A stretch of 64,000 nt of DNA from JASGMR01 sp963664675. GTDB taxonomy: Bacteria > Thermotogota > Thermotogae > Petrotogales > Kosmotogaceae. Below the pieces are notes generated by a model. The model ran no database searches. It saw nothing but the letters and a program-made list of their open reading frames with translations, and was not told the origin of the DNA. The stretch is from positions 248,001 to 312,000 of the forward strand of contig CAXXLB010000009.1 of assembly GCA_963664675.2 (NCBI GenBank), in the 5' to 3' direction. Within the stretch, counting starts at the first letter, position 1, and every line of letters begins with the position of its first letter. The position numbers were made by a program, and so were the translations under genes. This document shows, piece after piece, positions 36,574 through 45,146 of this stretch.

Positions 36574-37787
36574 CTTATTATATAATTTTCCTTGATAGGA
36601 AATCCTAAATCCATCTTTATCATTTTCATCGGATTGGGAGCAACACTGATTTCCTGATCATTATCGTCGTACATCTTTCTAATTTTCGTTTCTATTGATT
36701 CAGGAAGATCATATCCCAATATTTCAACTTTTTCTCCTGTGAACATCCTGTATCTCTGTTGAACCAAACTCAAATTCCGCGATTCATCGTAACCTTTCCC
36801 TATCCCGCAGAAAAGATAATCCCTAATATAGTTACTGCTGTCATATCTCTGATCTTCGTTATTCGGTTTATTAAAATAAAATCCGGTGGTAAAATCCCTG
36901 TGAGTTGATTTTTTCAGCTCATCTATCCATTCATGTTTAAAAACCCAGTGATCCGAATTTTTGTAATATTCATCGATCGCTTTTCTGTATGCCCCTACAA
37001 CTGTGGCTATATAAAGTGCAGATTTCATTCTCCCCTCAATCTTCAAACTTTGAATACCGGATTCTATCAGTTGAGGAATATATTCGATCATGCATAAATC
37101 TTTTGAATTGAAAAAATATGTACCTCTATCATCCTCGGTCACCGGAAAATATTCTCCCGGTCTGGTCTCTTCAACAAGAGAATATTTCCATCTGCATGGA
37201 TGCTTGCATTCTCCCCTGTTCGCATCTTTTTGTAGTAAAAAATTACTTATTAAGCATCTTCCTGAATATGAAATACACATCGCCCCGTGTACAAAAGCTT
37301 CCAATTGTATTTCACCATTCAGATTTTCACTGAACTGTTTTATTTCATTGAAATTGAGCTCTCTTGCAATAACCACTCTTTTAACTCCGTTCTTTTTCCA
37401 GAACAGTGCGGAAAGATAATTGGTTGTATTCGCCTGAGTGCTCAAATGAATCTCCATTTCCGGTGTCACTTTTTTTGAAACTTCAATTATCGCGGGATCG
37501 GAAATAATAAAAGCATCTACCTTTAAATTTTTCAAAGAGATTAAATATTCTTCCAAACCCTCAAGGTCCTGATTGTGAGCAAAAATGTTGATTGCAATAT
37601 AAACTTTTTTATTCAGCTTGTGAGCAAAATTAACAGCTTCATTTATTTGTTCAAGAGTAAAATTCTTCGCCGATGCTCTTAAACTATATTTTTCTCCACC
37701 TATATAAACCGCATCTGCCCCATAAATGAATGCAAATTTCAATCTTTCAAGATCACCGGCCGGAGCCAACAATTCTACTTTATTCAA
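36555..37787 (-). CDS. trhP: U32 family peptidase, tRNA hydroxylation (TrhP)-like
   Basis: 410 residues. It begins ELLAPAGDLERLKFAFIYGADAVYIGG, the U32 start signature, and has the diagnostic block EAFVHGAMCISYSGRCLISN followed by DANRGECKHPCRWKY, with four cysteines likely to bind an iron-sulphur cluster. NSKDLCMIEYIPQLIESGIQSLKIEGRMKS follows. This pattern belongs to TrhP/YegQ-type proteins, which take part in prephenate-dependent 5-hydroxyuridine formation in tRNA; a collagenase-type function is an older label. The assignment within the U32 paralogues is by motif only. Located 11 bases after the phosphofructokinase gene and probably co-transcribed. Confidence 0.85.
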   Translation of the reverse strand: MNKVELLAPAGDLERLKFAFIYGADAVYIGGEKYSLRASAKNFTLEQINEAVNFAHKLNKKVYIAINIFAHNQDLEGLEEYLISLKNLKVDAFIISDPAIIEVSKKVTPEMEIHLSTQANTTNYLSALFWKKNGVKRVVIARELNFNEIKQFSENLNGEIQLEAFVHGAMCISYSGRCLISNFLLQKDANRGECKHPCRWKYSLVEETRPGEYFPVTEDDRGTYFFNSKDLCMIEYIPQLIESGIQSLKIEGRMKSALYIATVVGAYRKAIDEYYKNSDHWVFKHEWIDELKKSTHRDFTTGFYFNKPNNEDQRYDSSNYIRDYLFCGIGKGYDESRNLSLVQQRYRMFTGEKVEILGYDLPESIETKIRKMYDDNDQEISVAPNPMKMIKMDLGFPIKENYIIRKKREE

Positions 37788-37798
37788 CTCATTACTCC

Positions 37799-39028
37799 TT
37801 ATATTTCCTTTTTTGCAATATTTTTTAATTTTAATTTTGGATACGTCGGTATACCATTTAAAAATAAATTTGGTGCCTCACCTTTAATCAAAGGTCTCAC
37901 GTATTCAATAAATTTTTCGCTGACACTCATATTATCCTCTCCGATGAACTCCGAAGGCATGATCTTAGTTTCTCCAGCTATTCCCTCGAGTTCTACCGGC
38001 TCAAAATGTGATATATACGGATCACTATTATCCCTTACAATTGCGACCATTTTGTCCGTCATTCCATATTCGGCCGAATAAATAACCGCAACTGTACCCA
38101 CTTGGGACGCTTCCTGCCAGTCAACAAAACTGGCGATGTGTCTTGAAGATCTCTGCAGATAATCGGGTAAAGAAACGTGAACTTTTTTACCTAGATTATT
38201 TTTTATTAACTTTTCAAGATAAATACCTACTTTACCAAGTTGAACGTTACCAAATTCATCAACAAAATCCGACGTGGAAATGAATTTTCCATCTGCCCCG
38301 GTCAATGCTTCCGAAGCAACAATTGCACAGAACCCATCATCGAGTAAAGAATATTCCACTTTTTGCAGAAATTTATCCTGATCAAAAGGAACTTCGGGCA
38401 TCAATATTATTTCCGGTATTTCCTCCCCGTTTATTCCGGCCAAAACTCCTGATGCCGCGAGCCATCCCGCGTGTCTTCCCATTGATTCCAAAATAAACAC
38501 CTGAGTTGAACTCGTATGCATTGATTTTAAATCCTTAGTTGCCTCCAGCATAGCTATAGATGTAAATTTGGCAGCCGATCCAAATCCGGGGCAGTGATCG
38601 GTTTTCATAAGATCGTTATCCACAGTTTTTGGTATTCCTATTACTTTTAAATCATATCCTGTTTTTTCAGCTTTTTTTGCTATTAAATGGGCAGTTTCCA
38701 TCGAGTCGTTGCCACCATTGTAGTAAAAATATCCGATATTGTTGAGAGAAAATATTTTGAATATTTTATCGTAATCCTCTTCTGTAAGTTTTCTCCTGCA
38801 TGAGCCGAAAATCGCACCCGGTGCATAAGAAATTTTCTCAATTTCCATAGGATTTTCAATGGTCATATCAACAATGTTTTGCTTCAGTATTCCATCAATT
38901 CCATTCAATGAAACATAGACTTTCTCAATTTTATCACTGGACATAGCCGCTCTGATAGTTCCAGCAGCCGAACTATTTATCACGGGAGTCACTCCGCCAG
39001 ATTGTCCGTATATAGCATTTTTTTTCAT
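37799..39028 (-). CDS. pfp: Pyrophosphate-type 6-phosphofructokinase
   Basis: Phosphorylates fructose 6-phosphate in glycolysis. The donor-binding residues point to pyrophosphate instead of ATP: the loop reads YNGGNDSMETA, with Asp where ATP enzymes have Gly (GGDGS), and the catalytic segment is GIPKTVDNDL, with Lys where ATP enzymes have Gly (PGTIDND). GQSGGVTPVINSSAAG, ESMGRHAGWLA and LPDYLQRSSRH complete the family. About 409 residues, as in the Thermotoga-type PPi enzyme. Start ATG 39028 lies six bases after GAGGTG; GTG at 39037 is in the ribosome binding site. Confidence 0.9.
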   Translation of the reverse strand: MKKNAIYGQSGGVTPVINSSAAGTIRAAMSSDKIEKVYVSLNGIDGILKQNIVDMTIENPMEIEKISYAPGAIFGSCRRKLTEEDYDKIFKIFSLNNIGYFYYNGGNDSMETAHLIAKKAEKTGYDLKVIGIPKTVDNDLMKTDHCPGFGSAAKFTSIAMLEATKDLKSMHTSSTQVFILESMGRHAGWLAASGVLAGINGEEIPEIILMPEVPFDQDKFLQKVEYSLLDDGFCAIVASEALTGADGKFISTSDFVDEFGNVQLGKVGIYLEKLIKNNLGKKVHVSLPDYLQRSSRHIASFVDWQEASQVGTVAVIYSAEYGMTDKMVAIVRDNSDPYISHFEPVELEGIAGETKIMPSEFIGEDNMSVSEKFIEYVRPLIKGEAPNLFLNGIPTYPKLKLKNIAKKEI

Positions 39029-39037
39029 GTTTTTCAC

Positions 39038-39202
39038 CTCGTTAATAAGTCTAAAGAATTATATCAAAAAAAGATAATTCAATTTTGAAAAGTATTAATT
39101 AAAAATGACAATTATACAAAATAAATTTATTTTATAATCGCATTCTTACAATTCATTATTCGCTCTATGTTATAATTAAACAACTTTACGGAGGTATTAT
39201 CA
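39038..39202. promoter_or_regulatory. Divergent promoter region between pfp and PfkB-family gene
   Basis: A 165-base AT-rich gap with an extended -10 element for each side: TGATATAAT on the minus strand (TATAAT at 39058-39063), about 30 bases before pfp, and TGTTATAAT on the plus strand (TATAAT at 39171-39176), 27 bases before the PfkB gene. -35 boxes are poor, as expected for extended -10 promoters. No clear operator repeat is seen. Confidence 0.5.
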
Positions 39203-40129
39203 ATGATTTTTACTTTAACTTTAAACCCAGCGCTTGATCGTTTTTTATATGTTGATAAATTAATTCAGGATGACACAGTAAGGGTGAATAAAATTAAAGA
39301 TTATCCTGCAGGCAAAGGAATAGATGTATCAAGAGTTATAAATGAATTGAAAGGTCATACTGTTGCTATAACAATCGTTGGGGGTAACAATGGAAACAGA
39401 TTACTTCAAATGCTTGATGAAGAAGGAGTGGTCTATACCAACGTAATAGTGGAAGAAGAAACCAGAATGAATGTTTTAATTCAGGAGAAAACAAAGCAAT
39501 ACAGAATGAGCATGAAAGGGCCAAATGTAAAAAAGATAGATCAGGAAAAAATCATTAAAACAATCGACATGCTGATAAGGAAGGGAGACACTGTTGTTTT
39601 AACAGGTACGCCTCCACGTGGTTACAAAGATACGGTTTATAAAGATCTCATAGAAAGATTAAATGGAAAAGATATTTTAACCTATTTAGATTCCGATAAA
39701 GATGCCTTCAAATATGGCGTAGAGGCCTCTCCCACGGGTATTAAGCCCAACAAATTCGAAATGGAAAGATTATTGAACAAAGAATTGTCCTCTATAGATA
39801 GCTATAAAAAAGCGTGTGTTGAAATAGAAAAAAAATACAACGTAAGAGAAATTTTACTGACACTCGGGAGTGAAGGCGCTTTATGTTATATTGACTCGGA
39901 ATTCTACAGCATTTCTATTCCTGAGGTAAAGGTGAAAAGCGCTGTTGGCGCGGGTGATTCATTTCTCGCAGGTTTTATCCTTGGAAAAGAATCTGATTTT
40001 TCGATTGAAGAGTCTTTAACTTTGGCTGCTGCCGCTAGTACTGCAACAGTTACAACACCCGGAACAGAGCTGTGTAAAATCGAAAAAGTGTTAGAATTAA
40101 AAGAGAAAATAACCGTAAAGAAAATTTAG
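39203..40129 (+). CDS. PfkB-family sugar-phosphate kinase (1-phosphofructokinase type)
   Basis: 308 residues. The N-terminus FTLTLNPALDRFLYVDKL and PAGKGIDVSRVINEL is the signature of the 1-phosphofructokinase/tagatose-6-phosphate kinase group. The C-terminal ATP and catalytic motif is VGAGDSFLAGFILG with the base Asp, preceded by LTLGSEGALCY. ATP-dependent phosphorylation of fructose-1-phosphate, fructose-6-phosphate or tagatose-6-phosphate is possible; no fructose PTS gene is adjacent to decide. ACGGAGG precedes the ATG. It is followed after nine bases by manA. Confidence 0.88.
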   Translation: MIFTLTLNPALDRFLYVDKLIQDDTVRVNKIKDYPAGKGIDVSRVINELKGHTVAITIVGGNNGNRLLQMLDEEGVVYTNVIVEEETRMNVLIQEKTKQYRMSMKGPNVKKIDQEKIIKTIDMLIRKGDTVVLTGTPPRGYKDTVYKDLIERLNGKDILTYLDSDKDAFKYGVEASPTGIKPNKFEMERLLNKELSSIDSYKKACVEIEKKYNVREILLTLGSEGALCYIDSEFYSISIPEVKVKSAVGAGDSFLAGFILGKESDFSIEESLTLAAAASTATVTTPGTELCKIEKVLELKEKITVKKI

Positions 40130-40138
40130 GAGGATAAA

Positions 40139-40933
40139 ATGATTTTAGAGTGTATTCCTGTATTTTCTCCAAGGCCCTGGGGAGACAGAAGGATCAATGA
40201 AAATTATAAAATAGATAGTCAGGACCCCATAGGTGAAATATGGTATGTTTCCGATGTAAAGAATATGGAAACGAAATTAAAAGATATAAATACCAAAAAA
40301 GAATATAACCTGAATGATTTTAAAAATTATTTCGCAAAAAATTCAATCAACAGATTTCCCATTTTAATAAAGTTAATTTCAACAAAAGAGTGGGTATCAT
40401 TACAGGTTCATCCCGATGATAATTTGGCAAAAGAACTTGAAAACGAGCCGTGGGGGAAAAATGAATGCTGGTATCTCCTTAACAATGGCCAAATTGCAGG
40501 CGGGATAAAAAAAAGTTTCGATAAACCGTTAAAAGATATAAAGAAGGAAGATCTGGACTTTTACAAATTGAAGAGAGGAGATTTTGCTTTTATAAAAGCC
40601 GGAACAGTTCACGCTATAGGGTCGGATACCAAATTAATTGAAATACAACAGGCTTCCGACCTGACATACAGATTATTTGACTGGAACAGAGGAAGAGAAT
40701 TACATCTTGAAAAAGGGCAAAAGGCTTTAAAAAAGGACAACAAAGTACAAATAATTAAAGATTTTGACTCGTTTAAGTGTGATTATTTTGACATCGAAAA
40801 AACTTCTTCTCCAAGTGGAACAGGTATTTTTATTCAATTTTCTGAAAGTCCAAAAGTATTTATCGTTATTAACGATGTTTTAAATTCCAGTGAGGAGGGA
40901 TTATGGGTAAAAAGTGGAAAATTTTGGAAATAA
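40139..40933 (+). CDS. manA: Mannose-6-phosphate isomerase, class I
   Basis: Interconverts fructose-6-phosphate and mannose-6-phosphate; zinc cupin enzyme. Zinc ligands are seen in VSLQVHPDD, WGKNECWY and AGTVHAIGSDT. The N-terminus FSPRPWGDRRINENY and DLTYRLFDWNR near 180 fit the short bacterial class I form (about 264 residues against about 315 in Bacillus), so the C-terminal cupin lobe is reduced. With manC near the left end of the window it provides two steps of GDP-mannose synthesis. Its 3' end overlaps the start of the next gene by about 31 bases. Confidence 0.92.
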   Translation: MILECIPVFSPRPWGDRRINENYKIDSQDPIGEIWYVSDVKNMETKLKDINTKKEYNLNDFKNYFAKNSINRFPILIKLISTKEWVSLQVHPDDNLAKELENEPWGKNECWYLLNNGQIAGGIKKSFDKPLKDIKKEDLDFYKLKRGDFAFIKAGTVHAIGSDTKLIEIQQASDLTYRLFDWNRGRELHLEKGQKALKKDNKVQIIKDFDSFKCDYFDIEKTSSPSGTGIFIQFSESPKVFIVINDVLNSSEEGLWVKSGKFWK

Positions 40934-42087
40934 TTTTTCTCTTATGTTTTACTCCATTAATTTTCGGTTTTTCCAATGAAGATTTACTTCAAACACTTAT
41001 GGATACGGATATGGAAAATGTTTTATTACTTAAAACCGATGATTCTTCCAATTGGCAGGCAGCCTATGCAATCGTTAATTCTTTTTTATACAAAGATTCT
41101 TTAGATAAAAAATATGAACGCAGATTTTACAGGGTTTCAGAAAATATAAATACAGACAATTTGACTGAAGAAATCGGAATTATTTTTGATTTATCAAAAA
41201 AATTTGTGAAATCTTCGGTAAAGGTCATTAAAGAAATAGATTCCATTCAAAACAAAAGTGATCTTTTGAACTTCTACTATCTGCACGTTTTGTTTCATGA
41301 CTGGAAATATACAAAAGATCCGAAAACCGCTGATAAATTAATTTCGATTTCCGAAGATCTTTATGAAAAACATCCAGAATCGTTGTATACATTGTATTCT
41401 CTTTTATACTACAACACAAATTCAAAATTTGGTTCAGCGAATGAAATAGAAAAAATAAGAGACGATATTCTGAACAATGAAATAGAAGCATTATATTCCG
41501 AACTGTTAACTGCAGAGTTCAACTTAGAAAACTATAATGAAGTTTTAAAAATATTCGATTATATTTCTGAAAACGATGCGGATTACAATAAATTGAAAAC
41601 CTATATGGGAATTTCATTTTACAAACTGGGGAACCCCATCGATGCCGAAACCGTTTTAAAGAGCATTGACAGAACAAAAATTGATAAAAAACTCACTTCA
41701 GTTCTTTATGAAATACTGGGAAATATTTACTATAAAAATGATGAGTTCTCAAAGGCAATAGAATATTACAGTGATTCACTTGTATATGATGCATCAAATT
41801 ATAATTCATTAAAAAATCTCGGTTTATCCCATTATTACTATAAAGATGGTGATAAGGGTCTTGCAAGGTATTATCTTCAGGCGAACGATTATGAGCAATC
41901 ATCTGAAGAAGTCAAAAATGCTTTGAAAAAACTCAGATTTGATCACGTTTTTAATATTTTTTTAAAAAGTGTGTTACCAATTATTATCGGTGTCATTGTA
42001 GCACTCTTTCTGTTAGAATATATTCATAAAAGAAATAAAAAAAAAGAGAGGGATAATCTGCTAAAAAATGGAAATAAAAATTCTTGA
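40903..42087 (+). CDS. TPR-repeat protein with signal peptide and C-terminal membrane span
   Basis: 394 residues, function unknown. An N-terminal signal (KKWKILEIIFLLCFTPLIFGF) and a C-terminal span at about 350-370 (VLPIIIGVIVALFLLEYI) followed by basic residues (HKRNKKKERD) place the middle region outside and tether it at the end. Several helical repeats are visible between about 190 and 340, the clearest being VLYEILGNIYYKNDEFSKAIEYYSDSL followed by NSLKNLGLSHYYYKDG, typical of tetratricopeptide repeats. Probably a protein-binding envelope component. Overlaps manA and thyX, so expressed with them. Confidence 0.72.
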   Translation: MGKKWKILEIIFLLCFTPLIFGFSNEDLLQTLMDTDMENVLLLKTDDSSNWQAAYAIVNSFLYKDSLDKKYERRFYRVSENINTDNLTEEIGIIFDLSKKFVKSSVKVIKEIDSIQNKSDLLNFYYLHVLFHDWKYTKDPKTADKLISISEDLYEKHPESLYTLYSLLYYNTNSKFGSANEIEKIRDDILNNEIEALYSELLTAEFNLENYNEVLKIFDYISENDADYNKLKTYMGISFYKLGNPIDAETVLKSIDRTKIDKKLTSVLYEILGNIYYKNDEFSKAIEYYSDSLVYDASNYNSLKNLGLSHYYYKDGDKGLARYYLQANDYEQSSEEVKNALKKLRFDHVFNIFLKSVLPIIIGVIVALFLLEYIHKRNKKKERDNLLKNGNKNS

Positions 42088-42754
42088 TAAAGGCTTCGTA
42101 AGGTTCGTAGAAATGCTCGGAAACGATATGTCCGCTGTTCAGGCTGCGAGAGTCAGTTATGGAAGAGGGCTAACCAATATAAAAAGAGATAGAAAACTTT
42201 TGTTTTACTTAATGGAGAACGGTCATCATACTCCTTTTGAACATATAGTGTTTAAATTTCATATTAAAACACCTATTTTTGTTATGAGACAATGGATAAG
42301 GCATAGAATCTCTTCGGTAAATGAAAGAAGCGGAAGATACACTGAATTCAAAGAGGACTGGTATATTCCGGAAAAAATAAGAACAGATGATAATATAAAC
42401 CTTCAGGGATCGAAACTTTCCTCAGATGAAAATCTGAATTCTGAGGGATTGAAGAAAATAGAAGGATCCATTCAAAGATCGTTTGAGGAATATAGAAAAC
42501 TCAGAGAACTTGGAATAGCCAAAGAGCTGGCAAGAATCGTGCTGCCGGTTTCCATGTACACGGAGTTTTACTGGACAATCAACGTCAGAAGTCTGATGAA
42601 TTTTCTGAATTTAAGAGCAGATGGGCACGCTCAATTTGAAATGCAGGAATACGCTAAAGCCATTGCAAAAATATTCGAAGAAAAATGTCCGAATACTTAT
42701 GAAGCTTTCATAAAATATAATTATAAAGGTGATATTTTGAAAGGAGTTGAATAG
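42068..42754 (+). CDS. thyX: Flavin-dependent thymidylate synthase
   Basis: Makes dTMP from dUMP with FAD and methylenetetrahydrofolate, without dihydrofolate release. The ThyX signature RHRISSVNERSGRY is intact near residue 78, preceded by FVMRQWI and followed by ELARIVLPVSMYTEFYWTINVRSLMNFLNLR with the substrate-binding residues. 228 residues is usual. It overlaps the TPR gene at its start and the DRTGG gene at its end, so coupled translation is likely. A ThyX-only genome is typical of Thermotogota. Confidence 0.97.
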   Translation: MEIKILDKGFVRFVEMLGNDMSAVQAARVSYGRGLTNIKRDRKLLFYLMENGHHTPFEHIVFKFHIKTPIFVMRQWIRHRISSVNERSGRYTEFKEDWYIPEKIRTDDNINLQGSKLSSDENLNSEGLKKIEGSIQRSFEEYRKLRELGIAKELARIVLPVSMYTEFYWTINVRSLMNFLNLRADGHAQFEMQEYAKAIAKIFEEKCPNTYEAFIKYNYKGDILKGVE

Positions 42755-42755
42755 A

Positions 42756-43115
42756 TTGAAACTGACCGAAGTAGTGGAGTATTTGGGTTGTAAAGTTTTG
42801 AATAAAACTCCAGATTACAATAATATAATTATTGAGTCTGTTGGGACCGCTGATCTCATGAGTGATGTTTTAGTTTTCGGAAAACCTGGAATGCTCTTAA
42901 TAACAGGTTTAAATTCACCGCAATGCGTAAGAACGGCTTCGGTTGTCGGTGCATCAGCAGTTTTAATAGTGAGAAAGCTAAGCGTCCAGGATGCAACCAT
43001 TCAACTCGCAGTAGCTTTAGAAGTTCCTCTTCTGCATTTGACCTCCTCTACTTACAAAACATGTGGTCTTTTATACAAACTCGGACTTCAGGATTCAAGA
43101 GGTGAATCATTATAA
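42756..43115 (+). CDS. DRTGG-domain protein 1
   Basis: 119 residues, the size of a stand-alone DRTGG domain. The start MKLTEVVEYLGCKVL matches the usual opening of these proteins and ends before any catalytic region. AAAGGAG precedes TTG 42756 by nine bases; TTG at 42747 is too close to the site. DRTGG domains occur with CBS domains and in HPr-kinase-like proteins; ligand unknown. It is the first of the five-gene regulatory block 42756-45697. Confidence 0.82.
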   Translation: MKLTEVVEYLGCKVLNKTPDYNNIIIESVGTADLMSDVLVFGKPGMLLITGLNSPQCVRTASVVGASAVLIVRKLSVQDATIQLAVALEVPLLHLTSSTYKTCGLLYKLGLQDSRGESL

Positions 43116-43117
43116 GA

Positions 43118-44077
43118 ATGGATAAAGATGTAAATTTTTATTTCGAAAAGTTTCATAAAATATTTTCCCATATCAGGGCCAAAGATATAATGAAAAAAGA
43201 CGTGGTTTTCTTAAACAGGGGCCACACACTCTGGCAGGCCAAAGAATTAATGAGAATAAAAAAGATTTCCGGAGTACCAATTATAGATAAGAAAAGATGC
43301 TTAATAGGAATTGTGAGTATAGAAGATATAATTGTCGCACTGGAGAAAAATTATATATCGGATCTTCTGGAAAATCATATGACGAAAAGTGTTATAACGG
43401 TTGCTCCGGAAGACAATATGGAAAAAATCATTCAAAAATTCAACAGATTTGATTTTGGAAGATTTCCTGTTGTTGATAAAAATTGTGTTATAAAAGGTTT
43501 GATCACAAAAAACGATATTCTGGAAACGATCTTGGGACAGTTTACAATCATATATGATCATGATGTCAGAAGAGAAGAAATGCTCAATAAAGAGATGGAA
43601 TGGTTCAATAAATCACTGATAACTGGGAATACTTTAGATAAAAAAGAGGCTGATTTCGAGTTTCACATACAGTATACCGATGTAAATCTGGCCGGGATGG
43701 GTGCGGCAAGATTAAAAAAATTTTTGAATTCAAAAATGAACAACCCTGAGCTGGTTAGAAAAGCTTCAATTGCCACCTACGAAGCTGAAGTGAATGTTGT
43801 TATTCACAGTGGTAGTAATGGTTATCTTTATTGCTGGTTCAACGATAAAGAAATAAATGTAAGAATTGAAGACCATGGAAAGGGAATTGAAAATGTCGAC
43901 AAAGCCATGCAAGAGGGGTTTTCAACCGCTTCTGATCACGTGAGAGAACTCGGATTTGGAGCGGGAATTGGATTGGTAAATATGAAAAGATATTCAGATA
44001 AAATGGTCGTCGTTTCGGAGGTAGGAAAGGGTGTTGTGGTAGAAATGAGCTTCTATAATAAAACGGGGGGAGTCTAA
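43118..44077 (+). CDS. CBS-domain protein with anti-sigma-type ATPase domain
   Basis: 319 residues. Two CBS domains occupy about 18-145 (AKDIMKKDVVFLNRGHTLWQA and ENHMTKSVITVAPEDNMEK), a typical adenosyl-nucleotide sensor pair. A C-terminal GHKL/HATPase domain at about 185-315 shows RKASIATYEAEVNVVIHS (N box), RIEDHGKGIENVDKAM (G1) and GFGAGIGLVNMKRYSD (G2), close to RsbW-type anti-sigma kinases. No histidine-phosphorylation domain is present. It may couple nucleotide state to a partner switch. Starts two bases after the DRTGG gene. Confidence 0.85.
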   Translation: MDKDVNFYFEKFHKIFSHIRAKDIMKKDVVFLNRGHTLWQAKELMRIKKISGVPIIDKKRCLIGIVSIEDIIVALEKNYISDLLENHMTKSVITVAPEDNMEKIIQKFNRFDFGRFPVVDKNCVIKGLITKNDILETILGQFTIIYDHDVRREEMLNKEMEWFNKSLITGNTLDKKEADFEFHIQYTDVNLAGMGAARLKKFLNSKMNNPELVRKASIATYEAEVNVVIHSGSNGYLYCWFNDKEINVRIEDHGKGIENVDKAMQEGFSTASDHVRELGFGAGIGLVNMKRYSDKMVVVSEVGKGVVVEMSFYNKTGGV

Positions 44078-44082
44078 TAAAA

Positions 44083-44415
44083 ATGGTTAAAATTGCAGAG
44101 TTAATTAAAAAATGTGACTTGTCTGTTTACTCGGGAGATAATTTCGATGAAGAAGTTAAAAATGTCTATATTGGAGATTTATTAAGCGACGTTATGGGCA
44201 ATGCGAAGGAAGACTCTGTATGGCTAACAGTCCAATCACATATAAACATTATCGCGGTAGCCAATATCACTTCAACTAAGGTCATCATTTTATGTAATGG
44301 ATTGAATTACGAAAAGGGGACAAAAGAAAAAGCGGAATTGAACAACGTTGTTTTGTTAAAATCAAACCAAAATTCCTTTGAAACAGTCAAAAAAATTATA
44401 GAATTGGGTCTTTAA
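44083..44415 (+). CDS. DRTGG-like protein 2
   Basis: 110 residues with the same general layout as the DRTGG gene at 42756: a short N-terminal recognition segment (MVKIAELIKKCDLSVYSG), then GDLLSDVMGNAKEDSVWLTV and NIIAVANITSTKVIILCNG. Assignment to the DRTGG group is by position and by the pattern SDVMG followed by a hydrophobic strand. It shares a stop-start base (TAATG) with the PHP gene. Function unknown. Confidence 0.7.
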   Translation: MVKIAELIKKCDLSVYSGDNFDEEVKNVYIGDLLSDVMGNAKEDSVWLTVQSHINIIAVANITSTKVIILCNGLNYEKGTKEKAELNNVVLLKSNQNSFETVKKIIELGL

Positions 44416-45146
44416 TGCAATTCTTTAACTGCGATTTACATATTCATAGTTGTTTGTCACCATGCGCAGACATAACTATGACACCGAAATTGATTTCAGA
44501 AAAGCTGGAAGAACTTGGAATAGATTTGATTTCAATAACAGATCACAATACAGCCGGTAATGTCAGAGTTTTTTCTGAAGTGGTTTCAAAAAAAGGGATC
44601 CGTGTAATTCCAGGTATAGAGGTTCAAACACTGGAAGATGTTCATATACTCGGATATTTTCCATCTGTGGATGCGGCCGAAAGTTATTCAAAATGGCTTT
44701 ATAAAAAAATTCCCGATTTTGAAATAGATCCTGAGAAATTTGGATATCAATTGTACATAAATGATGAAGACAACTATATAGCCACAGAGGATAAATGGTT
44801 GGGACAATCAGCAGAAATAAATATTGATGAGGCAATCGATTCAATTCATAATTTTGGAGGTTTTTTTGCTTTTTCGCATGTTAATAGAAAAATGGGTATA
44901 ATATATCAATTGGGTTTTATTAACATTGTAAACAATGATCAGCGAATAATTACAGAAGTAAATTTTAAAAAAGATCTAAAATCACTCGAATTCTATGATA
45001 ATCTGAAAAAAATCAAATCCAGTGATGCTCATTCTATTCAGACTTTAAAATTACCGATGAAGATATCCATGAAAAAAAGGACATTTGAAGATTTAAGAAA
45101 TTGTTTGCTCAATGACGAAGGACAGGTAGAGTTAATATGGGATTGA
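44415..45146 (+). CDS. PHP-domain metallophosphoesterase-like protein
   Basis: 243 residues, a PHP (polymerase and histidinol phosphatase) domain. Metal-binding residues are seen in DLHIHSCLSPCAD, SITDHNTAGN, PGIEVQTLEDVHILGYF, AFSHVNRKMG and SSDAHSI near 203. PHP proteins of this block accompany iron-sulphur-rich hydrogenase clusters in many anaerobes, but their substrate is unknown. The start overlaps the preceding gene by one base and the stop overlaps the HATPase gene by ten. Confidence 0.88.
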   Translation: MQFFNCDLHIHSCLSPCADITMTPKLISEKLEELGIDLISITDHNTAGNVRVFSEVVSKKGIRVIPGIEVQTLEDVHILGYFPSVDAAESYSKWLYKKIPDFEIDPEKFGYQLYINDEDNYIATEDKWLGQSAEINIDEAIDSIHNFGGFFAFSHVNRKMGIIYQLGFINIVNNDQRIITEVNFKKDLKSLEFYDNLKKIKSSDAHSIQTLKLPMKISMKKRTFEDLRNCLLNDEGQVELIWD

